64,000 bases of DNA from Dyadobacter psychrotolerans (GCF_004349265.1 NZ_SMFL01000019.1:1-64000); one strand, 5' to 3'. Positions 26,396-36,129 are shown, counted from the first letter of the stretch. The notes: generated by a model from the sequence alone, not told the origin. Numbers and translations: made by a program.

Positions 26396-29300
26396 TTAAA
26401 AGTCAACTTTTACACCCGCAGACAGCGTCTTCGGAGCTGGCGGAGAAAGAATGTAATCCGGGTCAAGGTCCATTTTCGCTTTTTTATAGATCAATCCCAG
26501 GTTATTGGCATACAGATAGATCTGTGCTGACTGAAAAGGAAAGTTTTTAAAGCGTGCTTTGGAAAGTGTGTAAGCAACATTGATATCCTGTAATCTGACA
26601 TGGTCGCCTTTTTGCACCAGTGCCGAAGAATAGGCGTAGATCTCGTTGCGCAAAACATTGATTGTCGTCGGCATGGATGGTACATTTGTCCGAAGTTCAT
26701 CACCCGGATTTTGCCACCGCTTATTGTAATCAGCATGTCCACCCTGCCCTGAAAGAATTGTGGCATAATTAACAGATGGAAGCCGTACATAGTACCCCAG
26801 CCGGTAGCTGATGTTAGCCGAGACCGAAAGCTGCTTGAACGTTATTGTATTTCGCATGGCGCCGAAGATAAGGGGCCGCATGGTACCATGAAAATTCAAT
26901 TGATCCAGCGTTGTAGCAGACTTGATAGCCGCATAATCCTTGCTTGTTTCATCATTCAGATAGCCGATTGGATCTCCGTTAGCCGGGTCAAGCCCTGCCC
27001 AGCGGTAGCTGTAAACAGCATATAGCGGTTTACCTTCGGTTGGCACCAGATTGGATCCGCCTAGATATGAGCCTGCTATGCTGGTTGGTTTAAGCAGGTA
27101 TTTGGTAACCTGGTCGGCAGCGTAGCTCAGAAAAAAATCGGTTTGCCAGCCCAGACTACCATTCAAGTTCCGACTGTGAAGATTCAGATCGATGCCATGT
27201 CCTTTGCTGTTGGCCGTGTTTCCCCGGAAAGATGAAATACCTGTCTGTGGAGCAAAGGCTGCATTACCGATTAGATCAAGACCCTTCTTTAAATAATATT
27301 CAAAGCTACCGCTTATGATGTTATTGCGGGTCTTAAAGTCTACTGCAAAATTGATCATCCGGGTTCTCTCCCACCTGAGCTGCGGGTTTGGCGGATTGGC
27401 AATCGTCGCATAGGGCAGCCCAGTTGCCGAGCGGATTCCTTCGGTATAGTAGGCTGTTGTGTATGCGGAAAGTGATTTGTCGATATTCCCATTGTATCCG
27501 TAAGTCATTCTTAAATTCAGGTAAGCCAGCCAGTCAACATCATAGAATCCCTCCCGGCTGATCATCCAGCTCAGTCCGGTTGAATACAGCGGCACGCCCT
27601 TCTGATTGGTTTTGACACCAAAAAGATTAGACTGATCAAGTCTGCTACTGGCCGAAAGGGTGTAGCGGTTTTTAAAAGTGTAAGCTCCGTTGGCATAGTA
27701 GGAGATGTAGCGGTCAGTCAAATCCGATAGCGACGCTGTGTATGGAATCCTGTTGCTCTTCGAAGTGGGATTAACAAAGGCGGTATAATTTGCAAGATAA
27801 TCGACCATCACACTGGTAGCAAGCTCGTCATCGTAACCGTACAAAATAGAGCCGTTTCCCATGGTATTTAACTGCCGCACCTCGGCTCCTGCAAGCATTG
27901 ACAGACTGGATATGCCTTTCCAATCTTTGCTGAAATTAAGCTGGGCGCGCAAATTGTGACTGGCCGAGGAGACAGAGCTGAGATTGAGAATATCGCCGGC
28001 AGGAACAGGCCTGATAACAGCACCATCTGCACCCACCGAACTAAACCGGTTGATCAGATCCCGAACGTACCAGCTGTCTTTATCCTGTCTGTCTTTTCTT
28101 TCAGTATTGTTGCTAACGTATTGGTAAAGAACCTGAGCGTTCAAACCTGGCAAAATCTTGTACTGTGTATTCAAGTTTATTCTGTATTCTGCGTTCGATA
28201 TACTGTTGTCGCCTAGACGAAGTTCCTGCTGTGGACTATATCGCCAATCCAGAAGACCTTTACCCATGGATTCTGCGATAAATTTATCCCTGTATAAATG
28301 GGGAAGGCTCACTGCATTACCATTTTCGTCAGCCAGACGGGCGTATGGGAAGATGGGATTACCGGCAGACAGATTCAAATCACTGGTATTGATCGCATTT
28401 TGATCCGTTTTCGACGAAGTATAGTAGATCGCTGTGCTGATTTCCAGTTTTTGCTTTAGCAGTGCATAGGTGTTATTTACATTAAGCGTGACTCTGCCGA
28501 CACCGTTACCAACAGAGGTGGACAAGTTCTTGTCAAAACCTGCTGAGGCGAAATAACGCTGGTTGGCACTCCCCCCTTTGATACTGAGCGAATACTGCTG
28601 GCTAAGGCTATTCCGGTATAGGTATTTATTCAGATCAGACCGCACGTCTCTGCCCTTGAAGGCTTCTATTCCATTTTGCAGTTGCTGATCAGTAATTTTC
28701 CCATCGCGATTTTCTATCAGAAGTTCAACCACCGGCGTCAGCGCCGTTTTCGCATCGGCATTTTCTATACTACGGTAGTAACCGCGAGAGAATAGCATCT
28801 GTTCAATGTCGATATAATCCGAGGAAGAAATCACCGGCAGATAGTATAAATCAGGCCTCTTTCCCGTCGTTATATTGGAATTAAACGACACCTGTACTGG
28901 CTGGTTAAAACGTCCAGTCTTGGTCGTAATAACGATTACCCCGTTTCCGGATTGTGCCCCCCAGATTGAAGCTGCCGCAGCATCTTTTAATATGGTAATA
29001 CTTTCGACATCATTGGGATTAATTAAACCCAAATCACCTGTATAAGGAAAGTTGTCGACGACAATTAATGGGTCTTCCTTAGCAAAAAGCGTACTCTGTC
29101 CACGAATGCTGATCGCACTCTGAGCACCGGATTTGCTCGCTCCACTGCGGTTGAATATCAAACCGGGCGCCACATCGGCAAGCCTACTGAGCACGTCGGT
29201 GCTTACACGGCGGTTGAGTAGTTCATTATCGACATGTACAAAAGAGCCGGTAGAACGCTCCCGAGGGATCTGCTGGTAACCACTCGAAACAATCACCTCC

Positions 29301-29605
29301 CCCAACTGGTTCTGATCGGGCTCCAACCTGATTTCAACCTGCTGACCAGCACTCATAATGATTTCCTTTTTTGTATATCCGATAAAGGATACGATTACAA
29401 TCGGATCTGCTGCCGGCAGGTCCATTGTAAATGCACCGGAAGAGTCTGCCGATACACCTGTATGGCTTGATTTGTGGACGACTGATGCACCCACCAGCGG
29501 AATCTGAGTGTCAGCTGAAATAATTTTACCCCGCACGGTTACCGACTGGCCAAAGCCGATTACCGGAAATACCAGCAGCCAGAGTAAATAATAATATGTT
29601 TTCAT
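26396..29605 (-). CDS. SusC/RagA-family TonB-dependent transporter
   Basis: 1069 aa. Signal peptide (MKTYYYLLWLLVFPVIGFGQ), then a carboxypeptidase-regulatory-like domain (VRGKIISADTQIPLVGASV, residues ~22-100). The plug domain (SAISIRGQSTLFAKEDPLIVVD, SITILKDAAAASIWGAQSGNGVIVI) and a ~22-strand barrel ending in F (LSAGVKVDF) follow. It has no STN domain, so it is not sigma/anti-sigma coupled, unlike the second SusC in this window. It lies between the TlpA-like gene (29 bp) and the susD gene (18 bp). Confidence 0.92.
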   Translation of the reverse strand: MKTYYYLLWLLVFPVIGFGQSVTVRGKIISADTQIPLVGASVVHKSSHTGVSADSSGAFTMDLPAADPIVIVSFIGYTKKEIIMSAGQQVEIRLEPDQNQLGEVIVSSGYQQIPRERSTGSFVHVDNELLNRRVSTDVLSRLADVAPGLIFNRSGASKSGAQSAISIRGQSTLFAKEDPLIVVDNFPYTGDLGLINPNDVESITILKDAAAASIWGAQSGNGVIVITTKTGRFNQPVQVSFNSNITTGKRPDLYYLPVISSSDYIDIEQMLFSRGYYRSIENADAKTALTPVVELLIENRDGKITDQQLQNGIEAFKGRDVRSDLNKYLYRNSLSQQYSLSIKGGSANQRYFASAGFDKNLSTSVGNGVGRVTLNVNNTYALLKQKLEISTAIYYTSSKTDQNAINTSDLNLSAGNPIFPYARLADENGNAVSLPHLYRDKFIAESMGKGLLDWRYSPQQELRLGDNSISNAEYRINLNTQYKILPGLNAQVLYQYVSNNTERKDRQDKDSWYVRDLINRFSSVGADGAVIRPVPAGDILNLSSVSSASHNLRAQLNFSKDWKGISSLSMLAGAEVRQLNTMGNGSILYGYDDELATSVMVDYLANYTAFVNPTSKSNRIPYTASLSDLTDRYISYYANGAYTFKNRYTLSASSRLDQSNLFGVKTNQKGVPLYSTGLSWMISREGFYDVDWLAYLNLRMTYGYNGNIDKSLSAYTTAYYTEGIRSATGLPYATIANPPNPQLRWERTRMINFAVDFKTRNNIISGSFEYYLKKGLDLIGNAAFAPQTGISSFRGNTANSKGHGIDLNLHSRNLNGSLGWQTDFFLSYAADQVTKYLLKPTSIAGSYLGGSNLVPTEGKPLYAVYSYRWAGLDPANGDPIGYLNDETSKDYAAIKSATTLDQLNFHGTMRPLIFGAMRNTITFKQLSVSANISYRLGYYVRLPSVNYATILSGQGGHADYNKRWQNPGDELRTNVPSMPTTINVLRNEIYAYSSALVQKGDHVRLQDINVAYTLSKARFKNFPFQSAQIYLYANNLGLIYKKAKMDLDPDYILSPPAPKTLSAGVKVDF

Positions 29606-29634
29606 AGGAGCGAATTTTGATTTGTAAAACTGGA

Positions 29635-30987
29635 TTAGTGGTTTGAATCACGATCAGTGATGACCAATACAGGCCTTGTGATCTGATCTTCAACAAGTGT
29701 CAGACCGTACCCGCCAAGCTCTCTATTCAGGCTTGTCAGATCGGAAATACCTGCACTTAAATCCAGATCAACATTGTTTTTATAACCGGTCTGATCCACG
29801 ATTGACAATGGGGGATTCTGTGTCTGATTAACCCGGTCTACAAGCAGTGCCAAGGAAGCATTGGTGATCTTCCACCCAAAACGATCCACCTTCACTTCTG
29901 TTTTGCCACCGGCGCTGGCTGGTAGACTGGCAGTACCACCAGTTCGTTTGAGCACTAGACATTTTTTTGTCCGATTTTCAACCGAAGCTGAAAACTCGGG
30001 AAAGAAGTTTTTTAGATCCTGCTGCATGATCATATTAGTCTTTTTCTGAAAAGACGCCGGAACGATCAGCTCATAACAGAAGCCGTTGTTATTGATAAGC
30101 CAATCAAGATAATCTCTCCCATAAAGTACAGTGGTTAATGCTGATCGGTCCTTGGTTTCGATGATTACGCTGGACTCATCAAAGTAGCTGCCCGGTTTTG
30201 CATATGCTATACGGTAAAGCCAAAGTCTGCCACAATTCGTAACCGTGATTCGCCTTCCTGTCAAGGAATCTATTTTCCAGGAGAACCCTCCGGTCAGACC
30301 CGGCGTGTATGCAGTCAGAAGCGAGTGATAAAGCAACTTACTACCGTCACCGCCATTCCCGTTTACCAGCAGTGATTTTTCTTTGTCATACGGAATGCGC
30401 TTTTCGTCTTTTTTCTCTTTAAGCTCAACCTTATTTTTCGAAATAAAGGCGGCAATATTTCCTGAGGTAATTTCGTCCATTTCCGTTACCGCTTTCACTA
30501 CACCAGAAGGATCGATCCAAACATAATGCGGAATCGTCTTACGGTAGAATAAGTTGTGTAAAACAGTATCAGAAACAACTTCCGGTGTCTCTATACGTCT
30601 ACCATAACGTTTCTCGTACTTTAACTTAAAGTCGGAAAACTTCTTTTCCGACTCCGACGTTACTGCCAAAAATTGAACCTGATCTTTAAACTGCTTTTGA
30701 AGTGAATCCATGCGCGGTATCATGTAAACGCAGGGACTGCACCATGTAGCCCAAAAGTCCAAAATCAGAACTTCACCCTTAAAATCTGATATTTTAGCGG
30801 ATGTGGTTTTGTAATTGAGTATCCGTTTAATCGTCACATCAGGGACGGTGTCCCCTATTTGCAAGCTTCTAGCCGACCTAATACCTTGCGCTCGAAGTGT
30901 AGACCACTGAGACAATAGCAGATAAGCAATTGATAAATAGAAAATGTAAGGCAATACTTTGCCCGGAAAGCAAAAACGTGAGTTCAT
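29635..30987 (-). CDS. TlpA-like thioredoxin domain fused to DUF3738-like domain
   Basis: 450 aa. A signal/anchor segment (residues ~8-30) precedes a TlpA/AhpC-type thioredoxin fold at ~40-185. Its active site is WCSPC (in LILDFWATWCSPCVYMIPRMD), with the cis-Pro region TIPHYVWIDPSG. Residues ~200-450 end in PLSIVDQTGYKNNVDLDLS and GLTLVEDQITRPVLVITD, which matches DUF3738, a domain that in acidobacterial and Bacteroidota proteins often follows sensor or redox modules. It is the first gene of the TlpA-SusC-SusD operon. A periplasmic thiol reductase or isomerase role for imported Cys-containing substrates is plausible. Confidence 0.8.
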   Translation of the reverse strand: MNSRFCFPGKVLPYIFYLSIAYLLLSQWSTLRAQGIRSARSLQIGDTVPDVTIKRILNYKTTSAKISDFKGEVLILDFWATWCSPCVYMIPRMDSLQKQFKDQVQFLAVTSESEKKFSDFKLKYEKRYGRRIETPEVVSDTVLHNLFYRKTIPHYVWIDPSGVVKAVTEMDEITSGNIAAFISKNKVELKEKKDEKRIPYDKEKSLLVNGNGGDGSKLLYHSLLTAYTPGLTGGFSWKIDSLTGRRITVTNCGRLWLYRIAYAKPGSYFDESSVIIETKDRSALTTVLYGRDYLDWLINNNGFCYELIVPASFQKKTNMIMQQDLKNFFPEFSASVENRTKKCLVLKRTGGTASLPASAGGKTEVKVDRFGWKITNASLALLVDRVNQTQNPPLSIVDQTGYKNNVDLDLSAGISDLTSLNRELGGYGLTLVEDQITRPVLVITDRDSNH

Positions 30988-31455
30988 TGCAACTATAAGT
31001 TTGAGAGTGAAAAATGGTTAGCGCCCTGAGAAAGGCGGCTTATGATAGAATTAGACAGTATTCTCACCGTCTGTTCTAAATGAAGAACATAGCATCTACC
31101 CTACCGAAACTGTTGAGTACAGTTACTGAGGCTTACGGATCAGCAGACGAAAAATTTGAAGGGTAATCATAAGTGCAACACTAGTTAAAGCTTTGGTCGA
31201 AGCGTGGAACATATGGTAACTGTTACTAACACACCGTGAAACAGATATTGTAGATTATAGCTTGTTACTCCATTGATCCAATACTGATTTCAAATCTTAT
31301 TTCATCAGGTTTCTTTACAGATTACAATGCATTCTTTGGCCACAAACACTATAATTTCTACCAAGATACCTTATCGACACCCAAATATAATCAATATTCA
31401 CTTTTGACGTACTATCATACGTCAAAAAATTTCACAAATTCTTTCACTTTCCCGG
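30988..31455. other. 468-bp divergent spacer
   Basis: No gene. It must hold the promoter of the minus-strand TlpA-SusC-SusD operon and that of the small XRE gene. The 31402-31427 inverted repeat is the only clear element. Confidence 0.5.
31402..31427. promoter_or_regulatory. Perfect 10-bp inverted-repeat operator
   Basis: TTTTGACGTA (31402-31411) and TACGTCAAAA (31418-31427), spacer CTATCA, ends 28 bp before the XRE start codon. This is a likely autoregulatory site for that protein. Confidence 0.6.
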
Positions 31456-31689
31456 ATGGAAAGTAAAGTAGAAAACCAACTCAAGTTTGCGAGCGCTGTT
31501 CTTCAAGCTGCAAAAGAGAAGAATTTAAGTTTAAGAAAACTATCAGCTGCCTCTGGCCTTGAATATTCACAAGTGCAAAGGATTTGCAAAGGTAAAGTCA
31601 ATTTAGCCCTATCGACAATCGTAGCATTATCTGAAGGACTTGAAATTTCCTTATCTAAATTATTCTCATATTACGAGACATTAAATTAG
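31456..31689 (+). CDS. Small XRE-family HTH regulator
   Basis: 77 aa, a single HTH_3 domain: FASAVLQAAKEKNLSLRKLSAASGLEYSQVQRICKGKVNLALSTIVALSEGLEI covers residues ~10-65 (helices 1-5 visible). No other domain. It is preceded by a perfect inverted repeat. It could be the antitoxin or regulator half of a lost module, as the neighbouring region is degraded. Confidence 0.8.
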   Translation: MESKVENQLKFASAVLQAAKEKNLSLRKLSAASGLEYSQVQRICKGKVNLALSTIVALSEGLEISLSKLFSYYETLN

Positions 31690-31835
31690 AAGCATCAACG
31701 TTACTTTGCCACATCTAGTCACTGCGGCTCGCTAAACAGCAATTCAAAATGACGTTGAACAAAATAAACTTAGTTTGCTGAACAATTTGCATTGTATATT
31801 TAAAATGTAATAGCGTGTAAACACCTTTAAATAAA

Positions 31836-32060
31836 TCAATAGGTACTTCCCATTGAAATGAGCAAATCGTCGTCTATTCTGAAATGACCTAGGATTTCAT
31901 AAATGGACATTATGTTTTGTTTTAAATCAGCATCACAATTTGATATCTCGATCTCTGCCAATAATTTAAGGATACTCTTTTCATACCTAACCAAATCTTC
32001 AATTTTTTGGATTGGAATTATTATCTCTAATCGATCAAGTGATGAATTATACTGCACCAT
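31836..32060 (-). CDS. Small hypothetical protein
   Basis: 74 aa, mostly helical and acidic (IPIQKIEDLVRYEKSILKLLAEIEI, LKQNIMSIYEILGHF). No recognised family. The composition is protein-like and the frame lies between two XRE genes, but there is no homology support. The ~330 bp upstream on its strand contain a 30-bp perfect palindrome (32142-32171), which could be its operator. Confidence 0.45.
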   Translation of the reverse strand: MVQYNSSLDRLEIIIPIQKIEDLVRYEKSILKLLAEIEISNCDADLKQNIMSIYEILGHFRIDDDLLISMGSTY

Positions 32061-32141
32061 GTCTTTAAGATTTACTGTAAATATATTAAGTAATTCTTAA
32101 ATATCAAAATTTATTTGTTAAGATTTTAATAAAATTATTTG

Positions 32142-32171
32142 TGAATTTCTATATTTAAATATAGAAATTCA
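32142..32171. promoter_or_regulatory. 30-bp perfect palindrome
   Basis: The left half TGAATTTCTATATTT is followed without spacer by its exact complement AAATATAGAAATTCA. It lies 82 bp upstream of the minus-strand 74-aa gene and 220 bp upstream of the second XRE gene. A dyad operator is likely. Confidence 0.6.
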
Positions 32172-32338
32172 TAAACAAGAAGGTTTCCTTGGGTGTCAAT
32201 ACCGAGAGTAGGTTGGGTGATATTTTAAAAATAACTTTAGAGAGGAATATATTCCAGTTCAGACGAAACTTTATTTAATCGCAACACTCATTAGTTTGTA
32301 CCAGCAAACTACTAGAATTTAAACAAAGCCATACAAAA

Positions 32339-32368
32339 TATATTATATTAAATTATTAATATAATATA
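32339..32368. promoter_or_regulatory. 12-bp AT-only inverted repeat before XRE gene
   Basis: TATATTATATTA (32339-32350) and TAATATAATATA (32357-32368), 25 bp before the ATG. It could be an autoregulatory operator, but the low complexity weakens the case. Confidence 0.4.
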
Positions 32369-32393
32369 ATAATATAACAACAATTATTTGAAA

Positions 32394-32615
32394 ATGAAAA
32401 CCAAATTAGGAGACTATTTCGACAAAAAATCTATAAATAAGGCAGACGTTGCAAGAAAGTCTAAACTGAGTAGCCCAAGATTAACAGAGTTATCAAATAA
32501 TTCATCTGCTAAACTACGTGCAGATGAATTATATTTAATCGCGCTGGCAATGGATGTATCACCTTGTGAATTATTGGAATTTGTTTGTGGAGATCTCAAA
32601 AACGATAAAGGTTAA
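32394..32615 (+). CDS. Small XRE-type HTH regulator
   Basis: 73 aa from ATG at 32394 (a TTG two codons upstream is less likely). HTH pattern: LGDYFDKKSINKADVARKSKLSSPRLTELSNNSSAKLRADELYLIALAMDVSPCELLEFV. The length and single domain match Cro/C1-type regulators found on mobile elements. It stands alone, with debris downstream. Confidence 0.75.
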   Translation: MKTKLGDYFDKKSINKADVARKSKLSSPRLTELSNNSSAKLRADELYLIALAMDVSPCELLEFVCGDLKNDKG

Positions 32616-33108
32616 GCCAAATTTGATATATTAGGTTCCGCACTTATGAATGCTAGCCTGATAGATTTTGCTACTACTTCGTTGTGCCGATGACTCAACA
32701 AAACTTTTGGGAGGCATTTGGGTTTTCAGCAAATATTTTAAAAATCATGATGCAGAATGGTAGGACCAAGAATCAAGGCCTAGGTGGACCTACATGCTTA
32801 TTTCAAGCAGTATGCTGCAGCATCTAAGTAAGATGGCTATTGCCTACCGGCCAAGGTGCAAAAGAAAATCCGGAAAACATTTGGAAATAGCGAAGAAAAT
32901 TAACTTCTCTCGGATGCTGGAAAACTTGGTTATTGAAAACGTAAAGGCGCCGTAATAAAACTTATCAAGAGATCCTAAACTGGTACTAGACAATCAAAGC
33001 CATTAAAAATTATCGGAATACCATATATTAAACTGCACATATATAAAGGGATTTTTTGTCCGATTTATATATGTGCGAAATACTCAATCTTCTGGTTGCG
33101 CTAACGCA
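32616..33108. other. 493-bp region of decayed sequence
   Basis: No intact gene. Short interrupted frames suggest an eroded mobile element. A strong 13-bp inverted repeat closes the region at 33035-33076. Confidence 0.45.
33035..33076 (-). terminator. 13-bp stem-loop downstream of membrane-protein gene
   Basis: GCACATATATAAA (33035-33047) and TTTATATATGTGC (33064-33076) are exact complements; the inner GGA/TCC can extend the stem. It lies about 33 bp after the stop of the minus-strand gene at 33109, so a terminator or 3' stabiliser is likely. Confidence 0.55.
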
Positions 33109-33483
33109 TCACTCAAATTCCATAGGCACGGATTTACTCTCAAAAGTGAAATAGTCTTTGTGTAACCAAAGGCTAATGCCAGCAACCACACCAAATGCGA
33201 GCCAAGGGCTGTAACTTGACGTCGTTGCAGAATCGGCAAACCCGTAAACTAAAAAACCCCAAAGCAGCGAAAACAGAATAGAGAAGATATATCGAAAAAT
33301 ACGTATCCTAAAAAATAAACCGGCTGTCAGTACGACCGTTATGATTAGGACTGCTACACCTGTAACCCTGTCCCACTCATATTTTTTACCGAGCCAGTGT
33401 GAGACAAATACAGCTAGGACAAAGATTTCAATACGTACCAAGGCCAAACGATTTTTCCGTCTTACCGTAATTTTTGCTGCCAT
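33109..33483 (-). CDS. Small integral membrane protein
   Basis: 124 aa from ATG at 33483, chosen over an upstream in-frame ATG at 33519 because AGGA lies 4 bases ahead. Four hydrophobic segments: LVRIEIFVLAVFVSHWL, VAVLIITVVLTAGLFF, YIFSILFSLLWGFLVYGFA and WLAFGVVAGISLWL. The N-terminus is basic. No recognised family. It is monocistronic with a downstream hairpin. Confidence 0.65.
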   Translation of the reverse strand: MAAKITVRRKNRLALVRIEIFVLAVFVSHWLGKKYEWDRVTGVAVLIITVVLTAGLFFRIRIFRYIFSILFSLLWGFLVYGFADSATTSSYSPWLAFGVVAGISLWLHKDYFTFESKSVPMEFE

Positions 33484-33700
33484 AATTTCCTGTGTTTGAT
33501 GAGGGCAGAAAAGTATCACGCAGCTTCTAACTAAAAAAGTACAAAAATATATTTTGAATTCCTGAGTCTGGCAAGTACCCTGAAATCATCTAACAGCTCT
33601 GACATGAAGAAAGCTAATGAATCTTGTCGATCACCCGCTTGTCTGCTAAGGATTGGTTTAGCATTGTTTTGTTTAAATGTTAGTGCTTTGCGATTTTTCG

Positions 33701-33950
33701 TAAGCTCCTGTGAAACAGGTATTTTTTGGCAATAATGCGGTTTTTACATTTGATTGAAAAATCAACAAGAATGGATCAGTCAGAAAAATTGTTCAATTTG
33801 GTATGGGAATGGCGCGAAAGTGGCCTAACTCAAAAGGAATTTAGTAAGCCACATGCCATTACGGTAGCCAAGTTCGGCTACGGGACTGGGAAAGAAAAAT
33901 CAGACAGTCGGAAGATCAAAGAGACCCGTGGCACAATTGTATTTTTTTAA
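33701..33950 (+). pseudogene. Remnant of an IS66-type tnpA
   Basis: From ATG at 33771 the frame reads MDQSEKLFNLVWEWRESGLT then QKEFSKPHAI..VAKFGYG, the N-terminal HTH of IS66 TnpA accessory proteins. It then drifts out of frame, and no tnpB or tnpC follows. GTAAGC at about 33701 resembles an IS66 terminal sequence. It is a dead fragment. Confidence 0.6.
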
Positions 33951-34356
33951 GGCAGATTTAAAAGGAGAAAATCCTACCAGATGACCGGCTTCGTGTTTTT
34001 CCAGACCCTTCTTTCTGCATATGAAATACAAAATAAGTAGCTTTTTTGTAAGTATAGATGGTTTCTCTTTTTGCCTTTAATCCTGGCTAGTGTGCCATAG
34101 CAGAAAATCAGTTCTATTTTACTTTGTCCTGTATTGCCGGAAAATATCACCACCTTTCGTGGTATCCATATTATTAAGGATGCGGATATGAAAAGAAGGA
34201 CATCGCACGCCCAGCTGTAAGCCTTTTTACGGCGATAGAGTTTTCTGGATTGCAACTGCGTTTTTAAAAGATTCTTTGTTTGTGTGGTCTTCATTGAAAT
34301 AATTCTTATTTTACATCAGACAATAGCAGATTACCTTTAATGAAAAGAATACAAGT

Positions 34357-34944
34357 GTGGTAAAGAGTGATGCAGATTTGTGGGAAGAATTTAAAAACGG
34401 AGAATGGCAGGCATTCGAACAATTGCTTGAATCATATTACCGTCCACTTTACCAATATGGAAGAAAATTCACCACAGACGATCAGGTCAAAGATTTAATA
34501 CACGATCTGTTTCTACATTTATGGGACTACAGGTCAAATCTCCCCGAAGTTAATAATCTCAAGGCCTACCTCTTTACCAGTCTTCGTAACCGAATATTTA
34601 AAAATCAAAAAGTCGAATTTCTGGTTTTTCCCGGAGATCACTTTGAGCAAAGTGATCCTTCTGATCAACAGAATATTGAAAGGAATATTATTGCGACCGA
34701 AACTTCATCGGAATCACAGCAAAGGGTAAATCGAATCATCGGTTCTCTCACCCGCCGCCAGCAGGAAATTATTCATTTAAAATTCTTTCAGAACCTGTCC
34801 AATAATGAAATTGCATCCGTGATGGAAATTTCGCCTCCGGCCGTCTCCAATCTTCTTTATCACACTTTAAGATTATTCAAAGAAAAATGGGCTTTAATAC
34901 TGCTCATTTCTCTTATTTCAATTGACTGGATCACAAGTACTTAA
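34357..34944 (+). CDS. ECF RNA polymerase sigma factor (FecI/RpoE type)
   Basis: 195 aa. Sigma70 region 2: FEQLLESYYRPLYQYGRKFTT, VKDLIHDLFLHLWDYRSN. Region 4: RIIGSLTRRQQEIIHLKFFQNLSNNEIASVMEISPPAVSNLL, with a clear HTH. The best start is GTG at 34357; the nearest upstream ATG (34340) runs into a stop. It is followed by a FecR-type anti-sigma gene and a SusC with an STN domain, the standard Bacteroidota signalling cascade. Here the outer-membrane transporter passes a signal through FecR to the sigma factor and switches on its own susCD genes. Confidence 0.92.
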   Translation: MVKSDADLWEEFKNGEWQAFEQLLESYYRPLYQYGRKFTTDDQVKDLIHDLFLHLWDYRSNLPEVNNLKAYLFTSLRNRIFKNQKVEFLVFPGDHFEQSDPSDQQNIERNIIATETSSESQQRVNRIIGSLTRRQQEIIHLKFFQNLSNNEIASVMEISPPAVSNLLYHTLRLFKEKWALILLISLISIDWITST

Positions 34945-35043
34945 ATAAAATCTTCAACCACGCCTATATTTTTTGCATAAAATTTGATGAGATCCGACGC
35001 TTATTTGGGTCATACCCATACAGCAGACCATTCCAAAACCCTT

Positions 35044-36129
35044 ATGCAGGATTTTAATCATTACAAGCTTGAAGATTTTTTAGCTGACAGCGATTTTTGT
35101 CATTGGGTTCTTTCCCCTGAACGCCAAAGGTCATATTCCAAATGGTCGATTCTAAAAGAACAAAACCCGGCCGCCGGGCTTGTGATGGATCAGGCGGCTC
35201 AGTTGATCCGTTATGCGCAAACCTCCGCAGCTGAACTTCCTCAATATCAGGTCAGTCAGCAGATAAACAGGATCCTGAAAGATGCGCGGGCCCTTGAACC
35301 TGTTATGGCTTTGCCAATCGTAAAACCACTTATCCCCTGGAAAAAATTACTTATTGCCGCTTCGGTTCTCGTATCGGCTGCTTTGGGCTGGATGTTATAT
35401 CTCCAAAATCGGGCTTTCACGAACCAATCCGTTTATCATGCTTATGTAGATGATAAAAAACAGACGCTTCTGGAAGTCGTCAACTTGGCCGAGGATTTAA
35501 AAACTTTTGAACTTCCCGACAAAAGCAAAATAACACTGTATCCAAGTAGCAGGCTGAGCTATGAAAAAGCTTTTGGTGAAAATGGCAACCGGGAAGTGTA
35601 TCTGGAAGGGAAAGCATTTTTCCTGGTCAAGAAAGATCAAACCCATCCCTTTTTAGTATTCGCCAACGGACTGCTGACCCGGGTAGTGGGTACCAGTTTT
35701 CATGTTGAAACCACCGCAGAAGGAGCCAGTGTAAAAGTAAAAACCGGAAAAGTGGAAGTGATACCGGTTGAGGATAAAAATAAGAAGGAGCTTTTGCTGC
35801 TCACTCCAAATCAGCAGGCTTATTTTTCAAGCAAGGAAAATACTTTACAAAAAAGCATTGTTGAGCAGCCGCTTGCGATAGAAAACAAAGTGTCAAAAAC
35901 AGATTTCGAATTTATCAATCAGCCTATGTCAGAGGTATTTGAGAAACTGCGTCGGATTTACGGCATTGACATTATGTATGATGAAGCGGTATTAAAAGAT
36001 TGCTACGTAGATGTCACACTGAGCAATGAAACTTTTTTTACCAAGCTGGATATCCTTTGCAAAACCATTGGTGCCACTTATCAAAATGCAGACGGCCGTA
36101 TTACAGTTACCTCCCAGGGGTGCCACTAA
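35044..36129 (+). CDS. FecR-family anti-sigma factor
   Basis: 361 aa from ATG at 35044 (MQDFNHYKLEDFLADSDF, the typical start; ATG at 34987 would add 19 atypical residues). Order: cytosolic anti-sigma region (~1-95), one membrane helix (LLIAASVLVSAALGWMLYL, near 105-125), FecR periplasmic domain (KITLYPSSRLSYEKAF, VYLEGKAFFLV, LTRVVGTSFHVE) and a C-terminal DUF4974 domain (FEFINQPMSEVFEKLRRIYGIDIMYDE). It holds the upstream sigma factor until the SusC STN domain signals. Confidence 0.9.
   Translation: MQDFNHYKLEDFLADSDFCHWVLSPERQRSYSKWSILKEQNPAAGLVMDQAAQLIRYAQTSAAELPQYQVSQQINRILKDARALEPVMALPIVKPLIPWKKLLIAASVLVSAALGWMLYLQNRAFTNQSVYHAYVDDKKQTLLEVVNLAEDLKTFELPDKSKITLYPSSRLSYEKAFGENGNREVYLEGKAFFLVKKDQTHPFLVFANGLLTRVVGTSFHVETTAEGASVKVKTGKVEVIPVEDKNKKELLLLTPNQQAYFSSKENTLQKSIVEQPLAIENKVSKTDFEFINQPMSEVFEKLRRIYGIDIMYDEAVLKDCYVDVTLSNETFFTKLDILCKTIGATYQNADGRITVTSQGCH

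Noticed and set aside
33974..34294. 106-aa minus-strand frame ahead of the sigma factor gene
   Set aside because: It has one hydrophobic run, but it lies in the sigma promoter region next to IS debris and has no family or start support.
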